A stretch of 64,000 nucleotides of DNA from JBJYKD01 sp049310025 (lineage in GTDB: Bacteria > Bacillota > Thermosediminibacteria > Thermosediminibacterales > Tepidanaerobacteraceae): the NCBI RefSeq assembly GCF_049310025.1, contig NZ_JBJYKD010000015.1, positions 1-64,000 of the forward strand. The letters run 5' to 3'. Within the stretch, counting starts at the first letter, position 1, and each line of letters opens with the position of its first letter. Below, piece by piece: positions 1-7,846 of this stretch. The notes under the pieces are model-generated. The model worked only from the letters and a program-made list of their open reading frames with translations. It was not told where the DNA came from and ran no database searches. A program made the translations under genes and the position numbers.

Positions 1-6
1 GTATAA

Positions 7-335
7 AAAACTTACATTTCTCTTAAGGTCAAAGTTTGGAATTATTATCAACAAGAAAAAGGGTTACAGGCTATGCAGGGTATATTTCATGAGCGAATAC
101 CAGTAAGGTCGCCTGAAAGAAACCCAAATATTGAAAGATTTCATAGAACCTTGAAAGAAGAATATGTTAATTTAAATGATTTTGAAAGTTATAATTCATT
201 CTTTAAAGGCCTGGATGATTATATAAAATTTTATCTTTGTGAAAGGCCCCACGAATCCGCAAATTTATGACACCTTCAGCATTTTATGAAGCATTTTTAA
301 GAAATAATGTGAATCGTGGCGTGTTGGTCGTTTAA
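7..335 (+). pseudogene. transposase remnant (integrase-core C-terminus)
   Basis: The translation carries the C-terminal part of an rve-type integrase core, with NPNIERFHRTLKEEY followed by YIKFYLCERPHES, as in IS3/IS481-like transposases. A stop codon at 4-6 cuts the frame on the left. A frameshift near 265-272 separates the ERPHESANL end from the usual TPSAFYEAF tail, which continues in another frame to a stop at 333-335. The N-terminal half and catalytic Asp residues are missing or lie outside the window. It is a dead IS fragment at the edge of an accessory segment. Confidence 0.75.
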
Positions 336-497
336 GTCCAAGTAATAGGGGGCCAGTACATAGCACAAATTAAAAAGCAAGCTGAAAAACAGCAAAATTT
401 TTTACGTTTAATCCATCCCTTTTTAAATGAAAATGATAGGTACCACCAGGAATGTATAGAATTACGTCCTATCCCCAGACAAAAGGATGTTTATTTT

Positions 498-1190
498 ATG
501 AAATCCTTAAATCTCTGGAGATTGTATGACAAAGCCACAGAAAGACACATAAAATTCCTTCAGAAAATTAATGGAATTCCTGTTTGCTTATATTATTCGG
601 TTTTTGCCCTAGATTATAATAAGGAAACCTTTAAAAAGGATGGTAAGCCCTATATAAAAGGCTATATCAACAACCAGAATGCTGTACATTGCCAGATATT
701 GGTGGCGGATTTTGATAAGATAACTGAAAGCGAACATAATGCTATTATTGACATGTTTAATAGCTGTGACATTGAAGTCTTGTCCGTATTCAGCGGACAT
801 GGCTATCAGGATATCATTCTCTTAAGCGAGAAAGTTTATGATTTGAATATATTAAAAAAGTTTTGTTGCATCTTAAAACGAAAAGGTTTTCCAGTAGACG
901 AAAATATTGTTGATCCAGCCCGTGTAATGCGAATGCCCTTTTCCTTTAACTGTAAGGAATTTGACCCAACCAATAAATATCATTCTGATAGCCCAAAAGC
1001 TATACCAACACGGTTAGTTAGAGAAACAGACAAGAGATATTCAGTAAAGGAGATATTTGAAAAGCTCGAAATGCTCCCTGATTCTCCAGCAAGCTTTAAC
1101 ATGCAAATAGAAAATCCACAGTTAGGCAAACAAGAAGAAATTTTCCCCAAAATACAACCAAAAATACAACCAGGGATATTGAAGCAATAA
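498..1190 (+). CDS. archaeo-eukaryotic primase/polymerase-like protein, N-terminal part
   Basis: A 230-residue protein that resembles the catalytic domain of prim-pol (AEP) replication proteins of plasmids and integrated elements. Visible signs are the acidic pair in LVADFD (D71, D73), the turn SGHGYQ at about 99-104, and VDPARVMRMPFSFN at about 140-153, which matches the late R-x-x-R-x-P motif. A Gln stands where many family members have a His after the Gly-Tyr, so catalysis may be altered. The frame is open upstream to 336 with coding-like residues but no ATG/GTG/TTG, so the true N-terminus may lie before 498. The primase C-terminal domain sits in the next frame, so this gene is probably half of a split or frameshifted primase. 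Confidence 0.6.
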   Translation: MKSLNLWRLYDKATERHIKFLQKINGIPVCLYYSVFALDYNKETFKKDGKPYIKGYINNQNAVHCQILVADFDKITESEHNAIIDMFNSCDIEVLSVFSGHGYQDIILLSEKVYDLNILKKFCCILKRKGFPVDENIVDPARVMRMPFSFNCKEFDPTNKYHSDSPKAIPTRLVRETDKRYSVKEIFEKLEMLPDSPASFNMQIENPQLGKQEEIFPKIQPKIQPGILKQ

Positions 1191-1201
1191 AAGAAAAGTT
1201 A

Positions 1202-2212
1202 TTGGAAATGGGCCGCAGATATACTTCTGGTGAATACAATACTCCCAAAACAAATGATAATTCCGAACAATATAGCAAAGACAAAGAAGAAAAATATAAA
1301 TATGAATTGGATAATAATCAAATTGAAGAAATGCAGGATATTTACAAAATGATAAATATTAAAAAACTGCCGAGTGCGGTTCAAAAAATGTTATATTGTA
1401 CAAGAAAAGGGTTTCGGGGGAGAGTGCTTTATTTCCTGGTTACTTTTTTGTCAAACAAAGAAGGAATGCCCCTGGACAAAGTACTTGCCATTATGAAAAT
1501 TTGGGCAACACGATGTTCGCCATCTCTTGATGTAGATTATGTTTTATCGAATGTAGAAAGGATATATAGAGGCAGATACAAAGGCGATGGCAAGTATGAT
1601 TCTGAAATGGCAAAAGAATTTGGCTATATAGAGTTTAGCCGTTACAAACGCGACAATAAAATATTGGTTAAGAACGAATTTTTTGAAATGTTTAATAAAC
1701 TGACAGATGGGGTTATAAGGTTGTACCTTTGTGCAAAATTATATGAAAAACTGAACAATGAAAAAACATGGACCAAGGATCAATTAATTAAGCTGTCTGG
1801 AATGAGTATTAGAACAATTGACAAACATTTAAGGCAACTTGTTATTCATGGTTTTAACGATAAGAAGAGGGGCTGCAGGCGAAAAGGAGAACCTAACAGA
1901 TATTGTACAAATAAATTTTACGACCGTACAAAAGGGTTCACTGTTTGGGAAGTGGGCACTTTAACGCATCTCTTAAAGCAGGGATATTTAACTGATGGAG
2001 AACTCAAACTGTATTGCTATCTTTGCTACAGCATTAGTCAATCTGTAAATGGAGAATGCTGGTTGAGCCAGAGCCATTTGGGGGAACGGATTAATAAGAG
2101 ACGGAATTCTATTTCGGAAATGACTACCTCTTTGCATGCTAAAAATCTTATAACAAAATCGGCAGAAAAAATAGGGCCAGCAGTTCATTGCTATTATTCG
2201 CTGAAGTATTGA
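1202..2212 (+). CDS. primase C-terminal (PriCT-like) and winged-helix replication protein
   Basis: A 336-residue protein starting with TTG at 1202 (ATG at 1208 is an alternative). Residues about 60-130 (GFRGRVLYFLVTFL, then SNVERIYRG) look like the helical PriCT domain that follows the catalytic domain in prim-pol proteins. The rest has two helix-turn-helix-like blocks, around TKDQLIKLSGMSIRTIDKHL and WLSQSHLGERINKRRNSI, as in plasmid initiators. It begins 11 bp after the primase-like gene. Its frame stays open and coding-like upstream of 1202 (about 1151-1201, including RDIEAIKEKL), which suggests one ancestral protein cut by a frameshift. Role inferred: replication initiation of an integrated or mobile element. 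Confidence 0.55.
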   Translation: MEMGRRYTSGEYNTPKTNDNSEQYSKDKEEKYKYELDNNQIEEMQDIYKMINIKKLPSAVQKMLYCTRKGFRGRVLYFLVTFLSNKEGMPLDKVLAIMKIWATRCSPSLDVDYVLSNVERIYRGRYKGDGKYDSEMAKEFGYIEFSRYKRDNKILVKNEFFEMFNKLTDGVIRLYLCAKLYEKLNNEKTWTKDQLIKLSGMSIRTIDKHLRQLVIHGFNDKKRGCRRKGEPNRYCTNKFYDRTKGFTVWEVGTLTHLLKQGYLTDGELKLYCYLCYSISQSVNGECWLSQSHLGERINKRRNSISEMTTSLHAKNLITKSAEKIGPAVHCYYSLKY

Positions 2213-2570
2213 CATCTATTTTATCTTTCATAATGTTCGAGCGTTTTATTATTCCCTCCTTTCGACTACGTATAAAATGTGAAGATGCTTAAAAATTAAG
2301 GGTTAGCATTTATTAAATGTTATTTTCCGACACTATATATAAAAACGGGAGAGAGGGGAGGAGGGGGGCTTTTTCAAACTTTCAAATGAGGGAAGGGCGA
2401 TTTCAATTCAAAATGAGGAGAAGAGAGGAATTACAAACCATAACTGTTGCTAAGGGGGCAATGCCCCAAAACTCTGTGCTGGTTTATTTCCTTTTGTGAA
2501 GTTTCCTCTTCCTCTCGTAGTCGATAGAGTGCAATTAAGTATTAATGATTTATCCCCGTCGACAGATGGA

Positions 2571-2606
2571 CATTAAAAAAGCATATTTCATTAAAAAAGC
2601 ATATTT
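2571..2606. repeat. 18-bp tandem direct repeat
   Basis: Two exact adjacent copies of CATTAAAAAAGCATATTT (2571-2588 and 2589-2606). They lie in the non-coding stretch behind the primase-like genes. An iteron role is possible, but two copies are too few to say. Confidence 0.85.
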
Positions 2607-2889
2607 TTAGAGGGGAAATTTATTTTGCTTTGTTAACCTTCCCCCCGTCGATAATTTGCGATTATATTTAAGGCAAGGATATTTTAAAACAGCTAAAGAT
2701 AAATAGTACCTGCTTGTTTCGTCATAAGAAAATTTAACTGATATATCTTGACTTTGGTTTATATGTTGTGTATATGATGGATTCGGGTTAGGGGTGGAGC
2801 AATTTACAGACTTTCTTGGTATTTGATTACCTCCTTCTTCACCAACAGGGGAGTTTTAAGCTCCTGTGGTACATAGCAGAGAAACCTAT

Positions 2890-2909
2890 ACGGCATTTCA
2901 ACATGCCGT
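2890..2909. other. perfect 7-bp-stem hairpin
   Basis: ACGGCAT (2890-2896) pairs with ATGCCGT (2903-2909) over a 6-nt loop. It has no T-run, so it is not a typical terminator. It stands about 65 bp before a second strong hairpin. Confidence 0.6.
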
Positions 2910-2973
2910 TTGATATAAATTACTTCCCCTTTCTTTTCCCTCTCCTTCTTTGATGATGCAGGTGTGATTTGTA

Positions 2974-2996
2974 GCCGCTACGGTTGATGTAGCGGC
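2974..2996. other. perfect 8-bp-stem GC-rich hairpin
   Basis: GCCGCTAC (2974-2981) pairs exactly with GTAGCGGC (2989-2996) over the loop GGTTGAT. It is markedly GC-rich for this AT-rich region and lacks a T-tract. Such hairpins occur in rolling-circle nick sites and single-strand origins, but no Rep relaxase is visible here. Confidence 0.6.
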
Positions 2997-3005
2997 GTAC
3001 ATATG

Positions 3006-3186
3006 GTTTTTAAAAACGATTTGAAATGCCTAATTGCAACAGCATTTCTTTTTTTATTTTCAAGGACGTTTTTAAAAACGAATATGTTTAAACTTTTGGT
3101 TATGTCTAATAACGGGTACACATTTTAAGCAGCTGTTTTTCGTTTTTAGAGGCGGGAAATGTTTTCAAAACACGATTTTGAAAACG
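3006..3186. repeat. cluster of GTTTT(T/C)AAAAAC-type palindromes
   Basis: Exact GTTTTTAAAAAC lies at 3006-3017, the perfect 14-bp palindrome CGTTTTTAAAAACG at 3067-3080, GTTTTCAAAAC at 3161-3171 and the related CGATTTTGAAAACG at 3173-3186. All are within 180 bp and end 144 bp before the XRE regulator start. This is the pattern of a multi-site operator or iteron array. The XRE protein at 3330 is the obvious candidate ligand (inference). Confidence 0.6.
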
Positions 3187-3329
3187 CTGTTGACTCAAAT
3201 TTTTCTTACCCATTGAAATATTGTAGCCAAATAAGATACATAATATAATATAAACAAAATAATAGTTGCCAATACGTTGACTAAAGTGTAAGAAAAAGCA
3301 TATAATATTAGCAGGAGGAGGTGTTTGAA

Positions 3330-3704
3330 ATGCTTACAACCAACGAAATCATCGGACAAAACATCCTTACCATACTTAACAAAAAATCTTTGACGCAGGC
3401 AGCTTTGGCGGAAAAACTTGGCTGGACAAGACAGGAGGTTAATAAAATAGTTCATGGAAGAAAGAATGTAACCGCGCAGGAATTAAAAAAGATTTCCGAT
3501 GCCTTAAATGTATCTATGGAGGAATTGGTGAAAGAGGGTGCAGTCAATGAAAACATTGAACCGATAAAACTTTTTATGGGCCAGGTTAGTACAAAAGAGG
3601 CGCGATTGGGACTGCTGCATGCCCAGAAAATCATGGACATGGTTTTATTCCACAGCCAGGTTCAGGAAAACAAAAGCAAACTGATGAAGGAATGGGATGC
3701 GTAA
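3330..3704 (+). CDS. XRE-family helix-turn-helix regulator
   Basis: A 124-residue protein with an N-terminal Cro/cI-type HTH domain (LTQAALAEKLGWTRQEVNKI, then NVTAQELKKISDALNVSMEEL). The C-terminal half has no clear domain. ATG 3330 is chosen because the strong AGGAGGAGG at 3313-3321 is correctly spaced; a GTG at 3321 overlaps that ribosome site. The stop overlaps the start of the ImmA/IrrE-like protease, so the two are translated together. XRE plus ImmA/IrrE pairs (ImmR/ImmA of ICEBs1, phage repressors) work as a repressor and the protease that removes it; that role is inferred here. Confidence 0.85.
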   Translation: MLTTNEIIGQNILTILNKKSLTQAALAEKLGWTRQEVNKIVHGRKNVTAQELKKISDALNVSMEELVKEGAVNENIEPIKLFMGQVSTKEARLGLLHAQKIMDMVLFHSQVQENKSKLMKEWDA

Positions 3705-4524
3705 TATGCATGAGCTTATAAAAGAATGTGTTTTTAGAAACGATAAGGAGCAATTTAATAATATCGAAGATAAGGTAATTGGCTTTGTCAATAGGTATGT
3801 CGGCAGTGGGGTCATTATCCAGGACGATATTTTTAATATTATTGAAAACTACGATCGGCAAGTGACTTTACTTCTTTTCCCCATTCCTGACGATGAAATC
3901 TGTGGCTTTATTTGCAATTACAAAGGGAAAATGTTTATTTATGTAAATACCAACCTTCCGCTGGAAAAGCAAATTTTTACTGCTGCCCATGAGCTTTATC
4001 ACCTCTTGTTCAACCGCGACCAGTTGGAAAGCGGTTATAGCCACTTGGTCAAACAGGACGATCTAAACGGTAGACAGGAGGAACGGGTAGCTAATCTTTT
4101 CGCCGCCCTATTGCTTGTCCCCAGGACTTTGTTGAAGGAACAGATTGAGATTTTACAGATAGATCCTGCTAATTTAAATTTGCTAGATATTATTCGTTTG
4201 ATGGATGTATTTGCCGTTCCTTATAAAACAATGATATTACGGCTGTACGAAACGGGGATTTTGAAAGAAAAAGAGGCGGATAAATGGCTGCAGGTTCCAG
4301 ACCGAGACGAAAGGGAAGGCGTATTGTTTGAAATAAAGAAACACGAAATCGGATTGCGGTGGCAGGAACGTACCAGGACAGTAAAATACGGGAACTTAAA
4401 AGCATTGATTATGGACAATGATGCCCAGGAACTTGTTCCAGAAGCAAAAGCTGCAAAAGATCTGGCTTATATCCAGAAAAGTATGGAAGAGATCTTTAAG
4501 GGGTTGGGTGAGAAAGTTGAGTAA
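3697..4524 (+). CDS. ImmA/IrrE-family metallo-endopeptidase
   Basis: A 275-residue protein with the zinc-protease motif HELYH at 98-102 (AAHELYHLLF) and a downstream EERVANLFAALLLVP segment that carries the family's further acidic ligand. Family members cut or displace XRE-type repressors after DNA damage or quorum signals. Its start overlaps the stop of the XRE gene by 8 bp, and its own end overlaps the PIN-domain gene, giving a tightly coupled three-gene unit. ATG 3706 is an alternative start. The C-terminal ~100 residues are not assigned. Confidence 0.85.
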   Translation: MRNMHELIKECVFRNDKEQFNNIEDKVIGFVNRYVGSGVIIQDDIFNIIENYDRQVTLLLFPIPDDEICGFICNYKGKMFIYVNTNLPLEKQIFTAAHELYHLLFNRDQLESGYSHLVKQDDLNGRQEERVANLFAALLLVPRTLLKEQIEILQIDPANLNLLDIIRLMDVFAVPYKTMILRLYETGILKEKEADKWLQVPDRDEREGVLFEIKKHEIGLRWQERTRTVKYGNLKALIMDNDAQELVPEAKAAKDLAYIQKSMEEIFKGLGEKVE

Positions 4525-5311
4525 ATTAGGTATTTCCGTACTTGATACGGATTTTATAATTAAGTCAGCTGTCTCCCCTTCTCCTCAGCAATCCACCTTA
4601 TTTGAAAGGATTTTAACCCTGGGTGAAAAGTTTTACATACACCATCAAGTACATGAAGAAGTGGAGTGGCCACAAGAGGCAGCAGATTTGCTGGACAAGC
4701 TTATTAAAGAGCATCAAATAAAAATGGTGGACGACAGGGATTTGCTTGAACTATTGGACAAGCATTATCCTATGCCTGCAAGGACTTTTTTAGGCAATCT
4801 TAAAGAGTGTTGCGAGATGTTTGGCACGGACTATTACGAGCATTATTATAAACAATTGGAAGCATTGCTTTTTGATGGTGGCAATATTGAACAATTTTGT
4901 GCAAAGCTTGCCGCTGTGGAGGAAAAGCTAAAGCAAAACTGCAAGGGTGGAGGCCGTTCAACCAACCTTGGGGAAATCAAGACAGCCCTGTTGGCAGCTA
5001 TTTTCAGCCTTTCCAATATCGAACGGGTAACCATTTTCATGTCTGATGATCGCAGGGCGAGAAATTTCATTGTATCCAGATATTCCGAAAAATACCATGA
5101 AATCAAGGCGATTAGTGTAATAGGGGCGTTCTATATCTTGATGAAAAACGGCATGCCTCTTGAGGAAGCCCGCAGGTATGTAGATGCTTTGGCGACAAAG
5201 GAGTTTAGACTGTTTGATAATAAGAAAATGACAGGTTTGGAGATTGTTGATGGGATTTATGCTAATAAACTGATTCTTCTTGTAAACGGTATGCTGAAAG
5301 CGCGGGACTGA
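4508..5311 (+). CDS. PIN-domain-like nuclease, third gene of XRE-ImmA operon
   Basis: A 267-residue protein from GTG 4508 (TTG 4517 is possible). Three acidic blocks fit a PIN ribonuclease: VLDTDFIIK near the N-terminus, NLGEIKTALLAA in the middle and IFMSDDRRARNF later. The order and spacing agree with the Asp/Glu/Asp metal site of the fold, but the protein is longer than VapC-type toxins (about 130). The coding region overlaps the protease by 17 bp, so all three genes form one unit. The domain call is from motifs only; a nuclease toxin or effector released when the repressor is cleaved is inference. Confidence 0.55.
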   Translation: MRKLSKLGISVLDTDFIIKSAVSPSPQQSTLFERILTLGEKFYIHHQVHEEVEWPQEAADLLDKLIKEHQIKMVDDRDLLELLDKHYPMPARTFLGNLKECCEMFGTDYYEHYYKQLEALLFDGGNIEQFCAKLAAVEEKLKQNCKGGGRSTNLGEIKTALLAAIFSLSNIERVTIFMSDDRRARNFIVSRYSEKYHEIKAISVIGAFYILMKNGMPLEEARRYVDALATKEFRLFDNKKMTGLEIVDGIYANKLILLVNGMLKARD

Positions 5312-5375
5312 TATTTTCAGTTCCTTTTTTTGATGCTATAATTCCATCATCAGCCAAGAAAGGGGGATGTATTGC

Positions 5376-5543
5376 ATGACAGGGCAGGAAGAAAAACTTA
5401 TCAATGCTGCTCAGGAGATCATCTTTGCCGCAAGGCTTGGCGGGCAGGATTTGGCACAGTTCGGTCGGGAAGTAGCACAGATTCTTTTAAACTACGGCCT
5501 TATAGAGAAAGGGCCCTATGAAATACTTACAGGTGAGGTATAG
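5376..5543 (+). CDS. small hypothetical protein (55 aa)
   Basis: A short frame from ATG 5376, preceded by AAGGGGG at about 5360, encoding a 55-residue, mostly helical acidic protein (QEEKLINAAQEIIFAARLGG, then YEILTGEV at the end). I do not recognise a family. It lies 64 bp after the PIN-like gene on the same strand and may belong to the same unit. Confidence 0.45.
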   Translation: MTGQEEKLINAAQEIIFAARLGGQDLAQFGREVAQILLNYGLIEKGPYEILTGEV

Positions 5544-5644
5544 TTAAATTGAGGTTTTACACTCAAAATTGCGCTTGAGATAACAAATGATATGCTGAAA
5601 TTGGCAAAAGCTTTTCACGAAAGTTCAGTTGTAAACTTTGGTGA

Positions 5645-5904
5645 ATAATTGTTTTATCTAATGATGATTATAACAGCAGAACAGAAGATATAGTGGTCGC
5701 GGCTGTTACTTCAAATCTGGCAGCAAAAGATTATGTTGTTATGCTGACCAGTAGCGACCTTGATGAAGGAACCTTAAAGGTGGATTCCTGCATAAGGGTG
5801 GATAAAATTTATACCTTATCTAAAGTTTTGTAATAAGCAAGTTTGGTGTCGTGAAGAAGCATATTATTGATGTAGTGAAGGAAAAGCTTTTTGAATTAAT
5901 CTAA
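5645..5904 (+). pseudogene. decayed PemK/MazF-type toxin gene
   Basis: The frame reads IIVLSNDDYN, then SRTEDIVVAAVTSN and SSDLDEGTLKVDS, typical for a MazF/PemK endoribonuclease. The start is lost (in-frame TGA at 5642-5644, no start codon or antitoxin). The coding run stops after SKVL near 5832 and continues in another frame as VISKFGVVKKHIIDVVKEKL to 5904. The N-terminal strand is missing. A complete mazEF pair exists at 11.7-12.4 kb. Confidence 0.7.
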
Positions 5905-5977
5905 AATAACCTTAAATAACTTAACGTAATTGCAGTGAATTATCTTCGTGGAAAAGGAAAGCATATATGAAAATTAA

Positions 5978-6011
5978 AGAGAAGCCCTGTTGACGGACTT
6001 CTCTTTTTCTT
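5978..6011 (+). terminator. rho-independent terminator
   Basis: AGAGAAGCCC (5978-5987) pairs with GGACTTCTCT (5995-6004) with one mismatch, followed by TTTTCTT. It ends the decayed toxin region. Confidence 0.7.
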
Positions 6012-6133
6012 AATGCTATCAAATCACAATTCTAAACAGGTCTTTTTTTGAAGTTGTGGCTTCAAATGTATATGGTTCGCCTCCACCAACCTTACCCCTT
6101 TTCGTTTAAATTTCATACAACCTTCAAAGACGC

Positions 6134-6160
6134 ATCTATCCTGTCAGGATAGATTTTTAT
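6134..6160 (+). terminator. rho-independent terminator
   Basis: ATCTATCC (6134-6141) pairs exactly with GGATAGAT (6147-6154) and runs into TTTTT. No gene directly precedes it except the toxin remnant. The 6012-6133 stretch shows nothing else. Confidence 0.6.
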
Positions 6161-6201
6161 TTTATTCATTATTCTCTATGAAGTCCTGCCTGATCCGATA
6201 G

Positions 6202-6474
6202 TTGTTGGTTGAAATTTTTAACGAATGGAAAAGACTGGATGACGATGGGAATAAAGATATATTTAATCTTATTCTGGGTATGCAGGATTCAAAAAAGTCT
6301 TTATTGGAAATAGTTTTAATACACATTAAAAAATGCAGAAGGATTGGGATAATTCAGTGTCCGGAAGAATTCATAAAATCACTTTGCTTATTGAAGATGT
6401 ATTGGAAATTTTATATAATTGAGACAGGGAGGGAAGGTGTTGAGCATGCCCCTGGAAGATATGGAAAAAGCTAA
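6202..6474 (+). CDS. doubtful hypothetical frame
   Basis: A 90-codon frame from TTG with no good ribosome site. It overlaps the next, better supported gene by 29 bp. The composition of the first ~70 residues is plausible for a protein (EIFNEWKRLDDDGNKDIFNL), but I recognise no family. It may be a fragment of an older gene. Confidence 0.25.
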   Translation: MLVEIFNEWKRLDDDGNKDIFNLILGMQDSKKSLLEIVLIHIKKCRRIGIIQCPEEFIKSLCLLKMYWKFYIIETGREGVEHAPGRYGKS

Positions 6475-6892
6475 AAAAGAAGTTGCAAGCAGCGATGAAC
6501 CAAAGATTCCCGAGATCGGTTATTTTTATCTGGCACAGCAGGTAAATACTCTCATGCAAATGTTAAATGAAACCAGAAATAATATAGACATACGTTTCGA
6601 TAATCAAAGGCAGGAATTCAAAGGCGAAATAAAAAGCCTGAGAGAGGAAATAGATGGATTAAGAGAGGAAACGAAGAACAGCATAATCAGTCTTAAAGAA
6701 GAAACGAAGAATAATATGAGCGCTTTAAGAGAAGAAATTAAAAACGAGATAAAAGAATTAAGAGAAGAAATTAAAAATGATATAAAAGAATTGAGAAGTG
6801 AATTTAATAGTATCAAAACCTGGTTTATCGGAACAGTGGTGGGAATAGTAGGCATCATCGTTGCTATTGTAGGGATGATATTAAAGTCATAG
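6446..6892 (+). CDS. coiled-coil protein with C-terminal membrane anchor
   Basis: A 148-residue protein from ATG 6446, preceded by GGGAGGGAAGG. Residues about 45-120 are a long charged coiled coil built from near-repeats of about 11 residues (LREEIKNEIKE, LREEIKNDIKE), and the last ~20 residues are one membrane segment (FIGTVVGIVGIIVAIVGMIL). Such tail-anchored coiled coils occur in phage and element genes as well as in Clostridia chromosomes. No function can be given. The stop codon is embedded in the following terminator. Confidence 0.6.
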   Translation: MPLEDMEKAKKEVASSDEPKIPEIGYFYLAQQVNTLMQMLNETRNNIDIRFDNQRQEFKGEIKSLREEIDGLREETKNSIISLKEETKNNMSALREEIKNEIKELREEIKNDIKELRSEFNSIKTWFIGTVVGIVGIIVAIVGMILKS

Positions 6893-6914
6893 GGTGGATT
6901 TTTCCACCCTTTAT
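6891..6914 (+). terminator. rho-independent terminator
   Basis: AGGGTGGA (6891-6898) pairs exactly with TCCACCCT (6903-6910) over a TTTT loop, followed by TTATG. It begins inside the stop codon of the coiled-coil gene. Confidence 0.65.
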
Positions 6915-7047
6915 GTTCTCTTTTGTTTTCTGAAGTGCAAGGGTTCAAAGCCTGGCGGCCTTGCTTAAGAGTACGGCAGCAAAGAAAAATTTTGCTACTG
7001 AATAAAAAAATTTATAAAAAAATTAATAAATAAGGGGCGCTGATGTT

Positions 7048-7437
7048 ATGATAAGATGGAAGGACGAATACAGGATTGGCGTTGAAAAAATTGACGAGCA
7101 GCATAAGAAACTGTTCGAGATAGCCGGCAGGGCGTACGATCTTTTGAAAAACGAGTTTTATATTGACAAGTACGACAGGATAGTGGAAATACTGAACGAG
7201 TTAAAGGATTATACCGTTTATCACTTCAACTCCGAAGAGGAGTATATGAAAAGCATAGGATATAGAAGGTTTTTATCTCACAAAGTCGAGCATGACGACT
7301 TTATAGAAAAAATAAACAGCGTAGACTTCAGCAAAATCGACAGCAATCAGGACAAGTACATACTTGATCTGCTGGAATTTATTGTTAACTGGATCGACAA
7401 ACATATACTGGGCAGGGACAAATTGATAGTTTCTTGA
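7048..7437 (+). CDS. bacteriohemerythrin
   Basis: A 129-residue protein of typical length for bacterial hemerythrin, a non-heme di-iron O2-binding protein. The ligand set is complete and evenly spaced: H19, H59, E63, H78, H82, H119 and D124. In anaerobes these proteins bind or deliver oxygen or guard against it; which applies here is unknown. It is a single gene, preceded by AAGGGG and followed by a terminator at 7439-7470. Confidence 0.92.
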   Translation: MIRWKDEYRIGVEKIDEQHKKLFEIAGRAYDLLKNEFYIDKYDRIVEILNELKDYTVYHFNSEEEYMKSIGYRRFLSHKVEHDDFIEKINSVDFSKIDSNQDKYILDLLEFIVNWIDKHILGRDKLIVS

Positions 7438-7438
7438 T

Positions 7439-7470
7439 AAAGCTGTTTACTTTTGCAGCTTTAATTTTTT
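7439..7470 (+). terminator. terminator of hemerythrin gene
   Basis: AAAGCTG ... CAGCTTT stem followed by AATTTTTTT, directly after the hemerythrin stop. Confidence 0.65.
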
Positions 7471-7482
7471 TATATAAAAAAA

Positions 7483-7557
7483 TGGAGCGGAAGACGGGAT
7501 TTGAACCCGCGACCCTCGCCTTGGCAAGGCGATGCTCTACCACTGAGCCACTTCCGC
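7483..7557 (-). tRNA. tRNA-Gly (GCC)
   Basis: On the minus strand the sequence folds as a cloverleaf with acceptor GCGGAAG/CTTCCGC, D-arm GCTC/GAGC, anticodon stem-loop CGCCTTGCCAAGGCG (anticodon GCC) and T-arm GCGGGTTCAAATCCCGT. The CCA end is encoded (TGG at 7483-7485). Its 3' end faces the accessory segment on the left, the usual side for tRNA-targeted integration. Confidence 0.95.
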
Positions 7558-7567
7558 ACCTTTGAAC

Positions 7568-7645
7568 TGGCGACCCGGAAGGGATTCGAACCCTCGACCT
7601 CCAACGTGACAGGCTGGCGTTCTAAACCAACTGAACTACCGGGCC
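7568..7645 (-). tRNA. tRNA-Asp (GTC)
   Basis: Minus-strand cloverleaf with acceptor GGCCCGG/CCGGGTC, anticodon loop CTGTCAC (anticodon GTC), T-arm GAGGGTTCGAATCCCTT and encoded CCA. It lies 10 bp upstream of tRNA-Gly and is transcribed with it. Confidence 0.95.
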
Positions 7646-7679
7646 GCTTTTTATTTGTCAGAGATATTACGTAATATGT

Positions 7680-7708
7680 ATTATACATGAGAATTTTTTT
7701 TGTGTAAA
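7680..7708 (-). promoter_or_regulatory. sigma-A promoter of the tRNA pair
   Basis: Minus-strand TTTACA (7708-7703), 17 bp, then TATAAT (7685-7680), about 35 bp before tRNA-Asp. Confidence 0.65.
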
Positions 7709-7804
7709 GAGCCTTTTTCGTTTTTTTATAACCCCCGTTTTGATGGGGCTGGTGGTCCTTTTTGATAATCATCAAAAAAACTTAGTTTTTTAGTTTTGAA
7801 AAAC

Positions 7805-7838
7805 AAAGGGGCTATACGCATTGACGTATAGCCCTTTT
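7805..7838 (-). terminator. terminator of hsp20
   Basis: GGGCTATACG (7809-7818) pairs exactly with CGTATAGCCC (7825-7834), flanked by A and T runs on both sides, so it can act in both directions. It lies 9 bp past the hsp20 stop. Confidence 0.8.
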
Positions 7839-7846
7839 CCATGAAA

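Larger units (their letters stand above)
2213..3329. other. 1.1-kb non-coding region with hairpins and palindromes
   Basis: No convincing gene is present on either strand. The region lies between the primase-like genes and the XRE operon. It is AT-rich and holds an 18-bp tandem duplication, two strong hairpins, and a cluster of AT-rich palindromes of the form CGTTTTTAAAAACG. The density of symmetric elements next to replication genes suggests an origin or operator region, but no function can be proved from sequence. Confidence 0.5.

Noticed and set aside
2317..2499. 60-codon frame on the plus strand
   Set aside because: No ribosome site, low-complexity Arg/Gly-rich translation and no family; it lies in the non-coding region with hairpins.
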